Origin: JBKHBT01 sp046542255
GTDB lineage: Bacteria > UBP14 > UBA6098 > JBKHBT01
Assembly (NCBI GenBank): GCA_046542255.1
Contig: JBKHBT010000068.1
Span: 1 to 17,754 of the forward strand
Direction: 5' to 3'
DNA: 17,754 bases
The position numbers were made by a program, and so were the translations under genes. The notes under the pieces were generated by a model. The model was given only the letters and a program-made list of their open reading frames with translations, made no database searches and was not told the origin of the DNA. Of this stretch, positions 1 to 7,035 are shown in pieces (the stretch's first letter is position 1; each line of letters opens with the position of its first letter).

Positions 1-222
1 TCTCTTTTAAAGCCATATATATAACATATATATAATACTTAATATATATACCCAACAGGCTTTACTGATGTTTTAGCCTGAAAAGTATGACAATGCGGAA
101 CAGCGCATTGTCTCTTTTAAAGCCATATATATACATATATATAATACTTAATATATATACCCAGAAGGCTTTACTGATTTTTTTGGCCTGAAAAGTATGA
201 CAATGCGGAACAGCGCATTGTC
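1..222. repeat. Tandem repeat, two 110-bp units with a perfect hairpin
   Basis: Positions 1-110 and 111-220 are the same 110-bp unit, differing by a one-base indel in the TA-rich part and a few changes near the middle. Each unit has a long TA-dinucleotide tract, a short inverted pair (CAGGCT at 56-61 with AGCCTG at 75-80, weaker in unit 2), then a perfect 9-bp hairpin GACAATGCG-GAACAG-CGCATTGTC (89-112 and 199-222). The hairpin crosses the unit junction, and the window opens with the TCTC that follows a hairpin, so at least one more unit probably lies to the left. The array ends 8 bp from the stop codon of the minus-strand gene at 230. The hairpin has no T-run after it on either strand, so it is not an obvious intrinsic terminator. 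No coding potential is seen. Confidence 0.9.
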
Positions 223-229
223 TGGCATT

Positions 230-709
230 TCAGCCTCCTTTCTGTGTTTTGGCAATCGCCAAAGCTTTATCGACTGCATCTTCCGGATCGCTTGCCTTTA
301 TTATTCCATCGATATCTTCCCATTTTGAATCCAGCGCGATCACTTTTTTACCAGAATTAAGCGCTAATGCAATTTCGGATAGTGTGCCGTATTTGCCATC
401 GATAGCTATCAGTACATCTGCCGTATTTATTATGACCATATTTCTGGCAATTCCGAATCCAGTTGGTATTGCATAGTCGATATAATCATTGGCATCTCTT
501 TTCTGGTTTTCGGGCAAAATTCCGATTGTTGTGCCATTGTTTTTTTTAGCACCTTTGGAAGCAGCTTCCATGACCCCGCTCAATCCTCCACAGACCAAAA
601 CTGCACGATTCTTGGCGACCGAGTGGCCGACTTTTTCCGCTATTTCATAGATTTTCGAACCTATGCTGCTGCCGCCGATTATTCCGATGTATATTTTCTT
701 CTTTAGCAT
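230..709 (-). CDS. LOG/TIGR00725-like nucleotide-binding protein
   Basis: A 159-residue Rossmann-like protein resembling the TIGR00725 branch of the LOG ('lysine decarboxylase-like') superfamily. Seen: an N-terminal beta strand with IGIIGGSS (about residues 8-15), GGLSGVMEAA (41-50), a conserved ARN (88-90), and DGKYGTLSE (104-112), which stands where classical LOG proteins have PGGxGTxxE. The canonical Pro-Gly-Gly is therefore altered, so the cytokinin-activating phosphoribohydrolase activity known for plant LOGs should not be assumed; a nucleotide or nucleotide-sugar ligand is more general. The start is the ATG at 709, one base after the stop of the transporter at 711. A longer frame to 760 would overlap the transporter and add residues outside the fold. 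It is the second gene of the operon and probably translationally coupled. Physiological role unknown. Confidence 0.85.
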   Translation of the reverse strand: MLKKKIYIGIIGGSSIGSKIYEIAEKVGHSVAKNRAVLVCGGLSGVMEAASKGAKKNNGTTIGILPENQKRDANDYIDYAIPTGFGIARNMVIINTADVLIAIDGKYGTLSEIALALNSGKKVIALDSKWEDIDGIIKASDPEDAVDKALAIAKTQKGG

Positions 710-710
710 A

Positions 711-1922
711 TCAATCAGCAAGCTGTTTTTCCTTAACAGGCCTGAGAAGAACCATAGCAAGAACTATTCCTATAACAGCGAGTCCGATAAGAGGATAGAA
801 AGTCTTGAGGTAGCTACCGAGATTATCTTTCATCCATCCGGATAGAAGCGAGCCTCCTATTGCGCCAATGCCATATGCAGTGTACATAAAGCCATAGTTT
901 TTGCTATAGTTTTCGGCTCCGAAAAGTGTATTGGTAGCAGCGGGTGCAATTGCCAGCCAACCGCCGAGAATCATCCAAAAGATAGCGAAAGATATGTAGT
1001 AAAGAAATACAGTGTCATCGCCGCCCAGAAGTACCAATACCGATGCAGCTATCATCAGGATAAATGAAAAAACAGCGGCATTTCGCACTCCGATTTTATC
1101 GGTAAGCGCACCAAATATCGGCCTTCCGATTCCATTAAATATTGCAAATACCGAGGTAGCGAAAGCAGCAGCAGATGCAGTCAATGCAAATTCTGTTACG
1201 CCGACCGGGCTTGTTATGCCTATTGCCATCAAGCCTGCCAGTGTTCCGATTATAAAGCAAATCCACAGGCCGTAGAACTGCCTGGTCTTGAACATCTCTT
1301 TAGGGCTGACCTGAATGCCTTCGAGGTTCTTATTCTGGATCATATCGGCTTTTTCGGTGGATTTTTGTTTTGGTAGCCTGAGAGATTGTGCCAGAACGAT
1401 TATTATAAGCAGAAAAGCTATGCCAAATATCCTGAATGTAGGCATAACACCTTCGGCTTCTATCAATGAGCGTGCCAAAGGAGCAGTGATAAATGCCGAA
1501 AGCCCAAACCCTACCAGAGTAAGCCCGAGAGCAAGGCCTTTCTTTTCGGGAAACCATTTGGCAGCTACGGCGAGAGGTGCGCCATAGGTTATACCGACAC
1601 CCATGCCAGCGATTACACCATAGCTTATCGTGATCAAACCGATACTATTTAGATAGCTTGTAAGAAGCCAACCTAATCCAACCAATACTCCGCCGATCAT
1701 TACTGTGTATCTTGGGCCGACTTTGGAGAGTACATACCCACCAAGAGGCATCGAGAATGCAAATGCTGCTAAGAATACCATATATGGAAGTCCGGATGCT
1801 GTCGCTCCAATACCGAGCAATTCCTCGAGCGGACTACGAAAAACGCTCCATGCATAGACAGTACCCAGGCAAAGATTGATAATAAGGCCAAGTAAGATAT
1901 AAAACCATCTGAAATTTTTCAC
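711..1922 (-). CDS. OFA-family MFS transporter
   Basis: A 403-residue integral membrane protein of the major facilitator superfamily with about 12 hydrophobic segments, the normal length. The N-terminal GTVYAWSVFRSPLE (about residues 20-33) and AAKWFPEKKGLALG in the first half are hallmarks of the oxalate:formate antiporter (OFA) family. GRPIFGALTDKIG in the second half matches the conserved MFS loop between helices. Family members move small mono- or dicarboxylates such as oxalate/formate or lactate; the substrate here cannot be read from sequence. The start is GTG at 1922, supported by GAGGAG at 1934-1929 with a 6-base spacer. It is the first gene of an operon with the LOG-like gene and diverges from the NTF2-like gene at 2098. 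No truncation or frameshift seen. Confidence 0.92.
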   Translation of the reverse strand: MKNFRWFYILLGLIINLCLGTVYAWSVFRSPLEELLGIGATASGLPYMVFLAAFAFSMPLGGYVLSKVGPRYTVMIGGVLVGLGWLLTSYLNSIGLITISYGVIAGMGVGITYGAPLAVAAKWFPEKKGLALGLTLVGFGLSAFITAPLARSLIEAEGVMPTFRIFGIAFLLIIIVLAQSLRLPKQKSTEKADMIQNKNLEGIQVSPKEMFKTRQFYGLWICFIIGTLAGLMAIGITSPVGVTEFALTASAAAFATSVFAIFNGIGRPIFGALTDKIGVRNAAVFSFILMIAASVLVLLGGDDTVFLYYISFAIFWMILGGWLAIAPAATNTLFGAENYSKNYGFMYTAYGIGAIGGSLLSGWMKDNLGSYLKTFYPLIGLAVIGIVLAMVLLRPVKEKQLAD

Positions 1923-1966
1923 TATCGTCTCCTCTTGCTAAGGGGATATAATTACAGTTGGCAGCT

Positions 1967-1995
1967 ATAATAAAAAAAAATCCAAGATTTTCCAA
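1967..1995 (-). promoter_or_regulatory. Sigma70-like promoter of the transporter operon
   Basis: On the minus strand, TTGGAA (1995-1990) is followed after exactly 17 bp by TATTAT (1972-1967). The spacer includes a run of eight T. This leaves a leader of roughly 35-40 nt before the GTG at 1922. Prediction by eye only. Confidence 0.5.
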
Positions 1996-2041
1996 ATCAA
2001 ATTTCCATACAAAATGAATTTTGGAAGTGTTACTTATTAGA

Positions 2042-2070
2042 TTGCTTCTTTACAAAAAATGTAGTAGATT
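2042..2070 (+). promoter_or_regulatory. Sigma70-like promoter of the NTF2-like gene
   Basis: TTGCTT (2042-2047), a 17-bp spacer, then TAGATT (2065-2070), followed by TATATTC. A Shine-Dalgarno GGAAGG begins at 2087, directly ahead of the ATG at 2098. It lies back to back with the minus-strand promoter at 1967-1995. Confidence 0.45.
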
Positions 2071-2097
2071 ATATTCAAGTTCAAATGGAAGGAAATT

Positions 2098-2484
2098 ATG
2101 CAGGAGATATTAGATATTATCGATGAATATGTCGAGGCAATCGATAGAGCAGACTATGAAACCGTGGCTAAACTTCATCATTCAGACGACCCTCGTTTTT
2201 CTGCCATCGAGGATTTTATTCCCGAGCCATTTGGTAAAGAGACTTTCGATGAGATAATCCTCTGGATCAAAGAAAATGCCGAGCCGGGCTATCTTAATCT
2301 ATCCTATGAAAAGACCAAAGTCCATAAGCTAGCAGAAGATGTCTGCTATTCGACATCAGTGGTTCGGCAAAGGAGCAATGGGCATGAGGGCTTCGGCCGT
2401 GCCACTTTGATTTTCATCAAAAAGGACGGTAGATGGGGCATTTTACATGGGCATTGGTCGAATATGCCGGAGATGCATGAGTAG
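2098..2484 (+). CDS. NTF2-like (SnoaL/DUF4440-type) protein
   Basis: A 128-residue cytoplasmic protein with the layout of the NTF2-like fold: N-terminal helices (EILDIIDEYVEAIDRADYETV, given here as the stretch from about residue 3 to 23), then strands ending in GRATLIFIKKDGRWGILHGH (about 101-120). That ending, a strand, a Gly-Arg-Trp turn and a strand ending in His-x-His, is the usual C-terminal signature of SnoaL-like/DUF4440 proteins. Such proteins range from isomerases and hydrolases to non-enzymatic binding domains, so the function is open. The start ATG has a good GGAAGG site. It appears monocistronic, with its own promoter and a repeat element about 95 bp downstream. Confidence 0.85.
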   Translation: MQEILDIIDEYVEAIDRADYETVAKLHHSDDPRFSAIEDFIPEPFGKETFDEIILWIKENAEPGYLNLSYEKTKVHKLAEDVCYSTSVVRQRSNGHEGFGRATLIFIKKDGRWGILHGHWSNMPEMHE

Positions 2485-2577
2485 GGAATTTATCAACTTC
2501 AGGTGAGGAAATCATCAATTGGGGAAGATAGAATTTCCTGTTGCATTTATGAGACTATCGCCGGATTGCAAGTTTTC

Positions 2578-2634
2578 GGTTTTGCAAAAACCCCTCAGTC
2601 AGCTTCGCTGACATCTCCCCTCTGTTCAGGGGAG
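2578..2634. repeat. Compound palindromic repeat (three adjacent hairpins)
   Basis: Three perfect inverted repeats lie side by side: GGTTTT-GCA-AAAACC (2578-2592), GTCAGC-TTC-GCTGAC (2598-2612) and CTCCCCT-CTGTTC-AGGGGAG (2615-2634). The phrase CCCCTCAGTCAGCTTCGCTG, followed by CTCCCCT and a matching AGGGGAG, resembles dispersed REP/MITE-like palindromes I recall from many unrelated bacterial genomes. This looks like one copy of such a short non-coding element. Only one copy lies in the window, so its dispersed nature is inferred. Confidence 0.6.
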
Positions 2635-2673
2635 ATAAAAAATTGGGTAATTAAGAATATTACAAGAACATAG

Positions 2674-2695
2674 TGTACTGCCCCCCAAAAGTCAA
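2674..2695 (+). mobile_element. Possible solitary IS150-type (IS3 family) terminal inverted repeat
   Basis: TGTACTGCCCCCCAAAAG, followed by TCAA, closely resembles the terminal inverted repeats of IS150-group IS3-family elements, which typically start TGTACTGACCCCAAAAAG. In this orientation the element's interior would lie to the right, but no transposase frame and no matching opposite end are seen before the flippase. It is therefore at most a relic end or a deletion scar. The match is from memory of the family consensus. Confidence 0.4.
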
Positions 2696-2949
2696 GATTG
2701 TTTACTTTACATAATTTTAATACTGAATCTGGGTAATTAGTGGAATTTAATATATATATCGTCGTTTGATGGTAGTCTATATATGCAGTTTTTTTTGTGA
2801 AGCCAAATTAATATATTTTAGCTTCAATGGAAGCAGTATAATCTATTCATATTTCGAAATGGTTTCTCTTTTCTCGATATCTTAGATATGACTTGCAGGC
2901 AAAGCCCAATGATATTAATATATTATGCTGGTCTAAAACAGGGAGTGTC

Positions 2950-4440
2950 TTGAGGAATATTTGGGACAGATTCATAAAATCTAAGGGCGAGTTAACACAG
3001 CAGGTAATATCTGGTGGATTTTGGGTATTTTTTCTTCAGATTTCCAGCCGTCTTCTATCACTTATTACCAAAATCGTTCTCGCAAGAATCCTATCGCCGG
3101 AAGATTTCGGCCTATTCGGAATTGCGATGATTGCCTTAACAGCAATAGAGAAATTCTCTATGACAGGTTTCGACCATGCACTGGTTCAGAGCAAAAAAAA
3201 CGATCGCGAATACCTCGATGGTGCATGGACAGTACAAATTCTCCGCGGCGGCCTTATTGGATTGATACTATTTCTTGCAGCTCCGGCTATTGGCCTCTTT
3301 TTCAAAAATGAGCTGGTCATTCCCATGATTAGAATGGTTGCAATTATTCAATTTATCGCCGGTTTCAAAAATATTGGCATCATCTATTTCCAGAAGCAGC
3401 TTGATTTTAAGAGAGATTTTATCTTCCAGTTTACAGCATCATTCGCAGATTTTGCTGTGGCAATATCACTGGCTTTTTTATTGCGAAATGCCTGGGCATT
3501 TATTTTCGGATTCATGGCACGAAATATCGCCATTACCATATTGTCTTTTGTGCTTCATCCATTTCGGCCACGATTTTTATTTGTGGTGAATAAGATAAAA
3601 GAGCTTTTTTCATTTGGCAAGTGGGTATTAGCAAGCAGTATTACATCTTTTCTTATCACAGAGGGCGATGATATCATAGTAGGGCGGATGCTAGGCGATG
3701 TGCAGCTTGGATTCTATAAACAGGCATATCTATATTCCAATCTACCATCGACGCAGATTACACATATCATATCACGAGTTACATTTCCGGCATATTCACG
3801 CCTTCAGGACGATATCATGAAGATGCAAAATGCCTTTACAAGGGTGTTTCGAATCAATTCGATGCTCTCTTTGCCGGTAGCTGCCGCGATTTTTGTTCTG
3901 GGCCCTAATTTTGTGATGACTGTATTGGGCGTAAAATGGGCGCCAATGATTCCGGCTTTGCAGATTTTGGCTATTTGGGGTGCGATACGAAGTATTGGTG
4001 CAACAACCGGCCCCTTATTCAGGGCAATTGGGAAGCCGCAGCTTGCATTTTATGTCCAGATTGCTCGCCTGATTATCATGGCAGCTGCCATTTTTCCATT
4101 AGTCGATAAACTTGGAATAATTGGCGCATCGATTGTTGTGACTGTTTCAGGGACCATATTAAGACCGATTACCGACTATATCGCTGCAAAGAATCTAAAA
4201 ATTAAATATTGGCATTATCTAAGATTATACTTTCACCCTGCTCTAGCATCGATTACTACAGGGATTTGTGTCTATTATCTAAATGGTCTATTATTCGCAG
4301 ATTTTACTGTTTTATCGCTTATAACTGGAGCGGTTATTTTTGTAATTTTGTATTTGCCTTTTGTTCTGGTTTTTGAAAAATTACTGGGAATGAATTTCGT
4401 GTGGACTAAGCTGAAAGGAATTTCGCAATGGCGAAAATAA
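2950..4440 (+). CDS. Polysaccharide/O-antigen flippase (Wzx-like, MOP superfamily)
   Basis: A polytopic inner-membrane protein of about 496 residues, the usual length for Wzx/WzxC-like flippases, with roughly 12-14 hydrophobic segments. The N-terminal run QVISGGFWVFFLQISSRLL, then ARILSPEDFGLFGIAMI (from about residue 51), is typical of the lipopolysaccharide-biosynthesis flippase family (Polysacc_synt). The role would be to move lipid-linked oligosaccharide across the inner membrane. No ATG lies at a sensible place. TTG at 2950 has GGGAG four bases upstream and gives an N-terminus typical of the family; an in-frame TTG at 2893 adds 19 residues but has no ribosome site. It overlaps the pyruvyl transferase by 13 bp, indicating one operon. 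The transported glycan is unknown. Confidence 0.9.
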   Translation: MRNIWDRFIKSKGELTQQVISGGFWVFFLQISSRLLSLITKIVLARILSPEDFGLFGIAMIALTAIEKFSMTGFDHALVQSKKNDREYLDGAWTVQILRGGLIGLILFLAAPAIGLFFKNELVIPMIRMVAIIQFIAGFKNIGIIYFQKQLDFKRDFIFQFTASFADFAVAISLAFLLRNAWAFIFGFMARNIAITILSFVLHPFRPRFLFVVNKIKELFSFGKWVLASSITSFLITEGDDIIVGRMLGDVQLGFYKQAYLYSNLPSTQITHIISRVTFPAYSRLQDDIMKMQNAFTRVFRINSMLSLPVAAAIFVLGPNFVMTVLGVKWAPMIPALQILAIWGAIRSIGATTGPLFRAIGKPQLAFYVQIARLIIMAAAIFPLVDKLGIIGASIVVTVSGTILRPITDYIAAKNLKIKYWHYLRLYFHPALASITTGICVYYLNGLLFADFTVLSLITGAVIFVILYLPFVLVFEKLLGMNFVWTKLKGISQWRK

Positions 4441-5537
4441 TAATCGAGGGTTTTTACGGCTATGCCAATCTTGGCGATGAGGCGATACTTATGGCCTTTA
4501 TAGAAAATTTCAGCAAAATGGGTGCTGATGTATCAATAATGACCGGCTCGCCAGAGAAAGTCGAAAAGGACTATGATCTCCGTGCAATACAGAAAAATGG
4601 CCGGCGATATTTGCCCAAAAGATTCCTGAAAATACTTTCATCGGATTTGTATATTTTGGGTGGCGGTGGCTTATTGAAAGATTTCGGCGATGATTCCAAA
4701 AGCCTGAAGTCCTGGCTTCACAATATCGACATTGCCAATAAATTAGGAAAGAAAACCGCTCTTGGCGCAATCGGTGTTGAAAATGTCAGGTTCGAGGAAT
4801 CATTCCACGAGATAAAGAGAGTAATCAGCAATGTCGATTTGATAACTGTTCGCGACCAGATTTCTTATGATATCCTGCGAGAAGCTGGTATCAAAAAGGA
4901 TATACATATTTTCAGCGATCCTGCCGTGATTCTTGCAGAGGCTAAGAAAAGGTCGATCGATAAGGGCAAGATAAATGTCTTTGTATCGCTAAGACATTGG
5001 TTTTCGACAGGGTTTAAGACCGAAGATAGCGAAATAGAAGCAAGATTCCACAGACAATTAGCCAGATTCTTCGATGAGATAGCCACCAATGTAAAATTAC
5101 ATTTCATACCAATGCGCACAGTCGATTATGATAATGATGTTGAGATCGCCAAAAAGCTGGTTTCGCATATGCAGCAGGATTGCGAAATCGAGATAAACGA
5201 AGTACCGCCATCTGTCGAGGGTTTTATCGATATGCTCGATGATTGCGATATAATGATCGGCATGAGGCTTCATTCTGCGATTTTGGCGACTGCCAAAGCA
5301 ATACCTACTATTGCGATTTCTTATTCGCCGAAGGTGAAAGGATATATGGAGAAGATTGGGATGGTGGATTTTTGTAAACCCCCCAAAATTATTGAAGCAG
5401 ATACTTTATTTAGCGCCTATCAAGAATTAATAGACAAATATGATCATTATAATAGTTTATTGAAAAAAAATAGCGAAACACAAAAGAATTTGGCAAAAAA
5501 TAATATTCAGATTCTTTATGATTTTGCCAATGATTAA
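4428..5537 (+). CDS. Polysaccharide pyruvyl transferase family protein (CsaB-like)
   Basis: A 369-residue cytoplasmic enzyme of the polysaccharide pyruvyl transferase family, whose members ketalise or pyruvylate sugars on exopolysaccharides or cell-wall glycans using phosphoenolpyruvate. Seen: the N-terminal EGFYGYANLGDEAILMAF (about 7-24), the glycine run LGGGGLLKDFGDDS (77-90), and the C-terminal GMRLHSAILATAKAIP (about 278-293), containing the family's conserved Arg-Leu-His. Start ATG at 4428 has AAAGGA at 4414-4419 with an 8-base spacer and sits inside the flippase 3' end. Members outside Gram-positive S-layer systems act on capsule or O-antigen, so csaB is only the closest well-known relative and no symbol is assigned. 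Its neighbours suggest it decorates the glycan exported by the flippase. Confidence 0.9.
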   Translation: MAKIIIEGFYGYANLGDEAILMAFIENFSKMGADVSIMTGSPEKVEKDYDLRAIQKNGRRYLPKRFLKILSSDLYILGGGGLLKDFGDDSKSLKSWLHNIDIANKLGKKTALGAIGVENVRFEESFHEIKRVISNVDLITVRDQISYDILREAGIKKDIHIFSDPAVILAEAKKRSIDKGKINVFVSLRHWFSTGFKTEDSEIEARFHRQLARFFDEIATNVKLHFIPMRTVDYDNDVEIAKKLVSHMQQDCEIEINEVPPSVEGFIDMLDDCDIMIGMRLHSAILATAKAIPTIAISYSPKVKGYMEKIGMVDFCKPPKIIEADTLFSAYQELIDKYDHYNSLLKKNSETQKNLAKNNIQILYDFAND

Positions 5538-5639
5538 TGGTGTTATTTTCTAATATTTATTCTTAGAAACAATATAATTTTATAATTGACAAAACATATT
5601 TAGTAAGTAGAAGATGGGATGGCTGTATTTAGTTTGTTA

Positions 5640-6539
5640 TTACTTTCCTAATACCAAACCACAAACTCCACGATCAGGAAGTTCGTTGGTATTTGAATAA
5701 TCTCTTAGGTATTTAGAAGCATAAATAATATCTTTTTTTGCTTCGCGAAAGCCCAATTTGCGCCGTCTTGCCATATATGTATGGAAACTGAAGCCTTCTT
5801 TGAAGCCAATGATACTCTTAGATATGACATCGCCGCCTAACTTTTCCCATTTATCTATTATCCTCAAGTTCATAGTTTCATCGTCATAGACTCTTTGATA
5901 AAAATATTCACCTTCATCGTTTTGTGGTACTGCTAGCCCATAAGGGTTTTGTTTTTTATATTCGATTCGGTTCTTAGCTGCTACCGGAAATGTCAGGATA
6001 AACACGCCTCCTGGTTTTAGAAAAGACCAGATATTTTCGATGAATTTTTCCTCTTCATTGTCTACAACATGTTCTATAACGCTAATGGAATAGACAATAT
6101 CAAGAGAGTTTATCTTGATTTCAAGAGAATCAAGAAATGTAAACAGTCTTCTATCTATACTTATGTTAGAGAAAAGCTCTTTTGAATTATCTAGATCGCT
6201 GCTATCGGGGTTAAACAGAAGAACATTAGTATCTCTTGTATTTTTGCAAAGATATGCGGCAAATAGAATGGGTGAGCTAATGTCCAGGACTTTTTTCTTC
6301 TCCCAATCGGCAGCAGAATCAACAAAGTCGAATTCTGCTAAACGGAAAAGCGAAACAGGGTTGAGCCAATATTTTATAAAAAGTGAAATTTTGCCTTTAA
6401 ACAAATATCTGAAAGAAAATTTTTGCCCAAACCTATGGAATTTCATACCACGAGTTTTTTTTAATGCAGCATAGAGTGTAAAAAAAGACACTTGAATTGC
6501 CCAGATCATATAAAAAAGAGCCTTCTTAACTGTATTCAT
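5640..6539 (-). CDS. Class I SAM-dependent methyltransferase
   Basis: A 299-residue protein with a Methyltransf_11-like core: the strand of motif I as KVLDISSPILFAAYL, an acidic strand around LLFNPDSSD, IVYSISVIEHVVD (motif post-II; the EH pair is typical) and FLKPGGVFILTFP (motif III). Motif I lacks the usual GxGxG loop, having Ser-Ser-Pro instead. That is a variant I associate with some glycan-cluster methyltransferases, or it may mean weakened SAM binding. The first 30 residues are hydrophobic (YMIWAIQVSFFTLYAAL), perhaps membrane-associated. Start ATG at 6539 lacks a clear Shine-Dalgarno; an internal ATG at 6506 is possible. It lies on the opposite strand to the flanking glycan operons, so the pathway link is positional only. 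Confidence 0.8.
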   Translation of the reverse strand: MNTVKKALFYMIWAIQVSFFTLYAALKKTRGMKFHRFGQKFSFRYLFKGKISLFIKYWLNPVSLFRLAEFDFVDSAADWEKKKVLDISSPILFAAYLCKNTRDTNVLLFNPDSSDLDNSKELFSNISIDRRLFTFLDSLEIKINSLDIVYSISVIEHVVDNEEEKFIENIWSFLKPGGVFILTFPVAAKNRIEYKKQNPYGLAVPQNDEGEYFYQRVYDDETMNLRIIDKWEKLGGDVISKSIIGFKEGFSFHTYMARRRKLGFREAKKDIIYASKYLRDYSNTNELPDRGVCGLVLGK

Positions 6540-6623
6540 AATATATTCAATCTAATTCGTATAGTGAAAATTCATATATGCTTGGTATCAACTATATTTA
6601 TATTCAACTGTTCCATTAAAGTA

Positions 6624-6652
6624 AATTAAACAAATATAGTTTTTTGGGTCAA
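6624..6652 (-). promoter_or_regulatory. Possible promoter of the methyltransferase gene
   Basis: Minus strand TTGACC (6652-6647), 17-bp spacer, then TTAATT (6629-6624), about 85 bp before the ATG. The -10 box is weak and the region is AT-rich, so chance matches are likely. Confidence 0.3.
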
Positions 6653-6875
6653 GTATTATTTTTCTGTAATTTAATTTACAGTTCACCATTGCCTCTATTT
6701 ATTTAGTTCTAATTGAATTTCTTTTTTTTCCTGCTAAACATGCTTCTTCTATACTCGAAAACTCATTTCCTATATATTGCATCAGATCTTGAAAACTACG
6801 CTTTATTCCCTTTGGGGAATTTCTATTGCCCAAATACTATATTATAGATACCTTCGGTTTAACAATCGTTTTTGC

Positions 6876-6911
6876 TATAGCGAGACGAAAGCGCCGCTAT
6901 ACGCTTCGTCT
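6876..6911. promoter_or_regulatory. Alternating-arm inverted repeat, possible leader switch
   Basis: Four arms occur in the order A-B-A'-B'. A is TATAGCG (6876-6882), pairing with A' CGCTATA (6895-6901), a perfect 7 bp. B is AGACGAAAGCG (6883-6893), pairing with B' CGCTTCGTCT (6902-6911), 10 bp with one bulged A. Because the arms interleave with almost no linker, the two hairpins should be mutually exclusive. It is a GC-richer island in AT-rich DNA, about 125 bp upstream of the radical SAM start. A regulatory role is inferred. Confidence 0.4.
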
Positions 6912-7035
6912 AATTCTTTGCCATTTTCTTACTTTAGGTATTCTTTTGAAAAAACTATAAAATAGGCTTTGTTTTCATTAGAAATTGCTTTATTTTTCAC
7001 TTTATGGACTTATAAGTACTTTGAAAGGATACCTT

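Larger units (their letters stand above)
2485..2949. other. Intergenic region, repeat-bearing, AT-rich
   Basis: A gene-free stretch between the NTF2-like gene and the flippase. It holds the palindromic element at 2578-2634 and a possible insertion-sequence end at 2674-2695, both listed separately. From 2700 to 2890 it is very AT-rich. A TATAAT at 2837-2842 could be the -10 of the flippase operon, but no convincing -35 precedes it. A 21-codon frame (2888-2953, ATG to TGA) ends in TTGA, overlapping the proposed TTG start at 2950; it has no clear Shine-Dalgarno and is not called a gene. Confidence 0.6.
6540..7035. other. AT-rich divergent intergenic region with hairpins
   Basis: A gene-free stretch between the divergent methyltransferase and radical SAM genes. 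It contains a small hairpin ATTCCC-TTTG-GGGAAT (6805-6820) and the alternating-arm inverted repeat at 6876-6911, listed separately. A 62-codon open frame at 6777-6965 begins at TTG, has no ribosome site and runs through the inverted repeat, so it is not called. No convincing promoter for the downstream operon was identified. Confidence 0.6.

Noticed and set aside
1..222. CRISPR array from the repeated left edge.
   Set aside because: The units are contiguous 110-bp copies with no unique spacers between short repeats.
199..222. Intrinsic terminator for the LOG-like gene.
   Set aside because: A perfect hairpin, but no T-run follows it on the minus strand, and the same hairpin recurs in the repeat.
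2591..2634. Terminator of the NTF2-like gene.
   Set aside because: On the plus strand the hairpins are followed by A-rich sequence, not a T-run; a dispersed palindrome is the better explanation, though it might still reduce read-through.
2893..2949. N-terminal extension of the flippase from TTG at 2893.
   Set aside because: No ribosome site upstream and 19 residues that do not fit the family N-terminus; TTG at 2950 has GGGAG at good spacing.
6876..6911. A classical H-type RNA pseudoknot.
   Set aside because: The interleaved arms have essentially no connecting loops to span a 7-10 bp stem, so both pairings are unlikely to form together.
6777..6965. A 62-codon plus-strand open frame between the methyltransferase and radical SAM genes.
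   Set aside because: Starts at TTG without a ribosome site, has an unconvincing composition and runs through the alternating inverted repeat.
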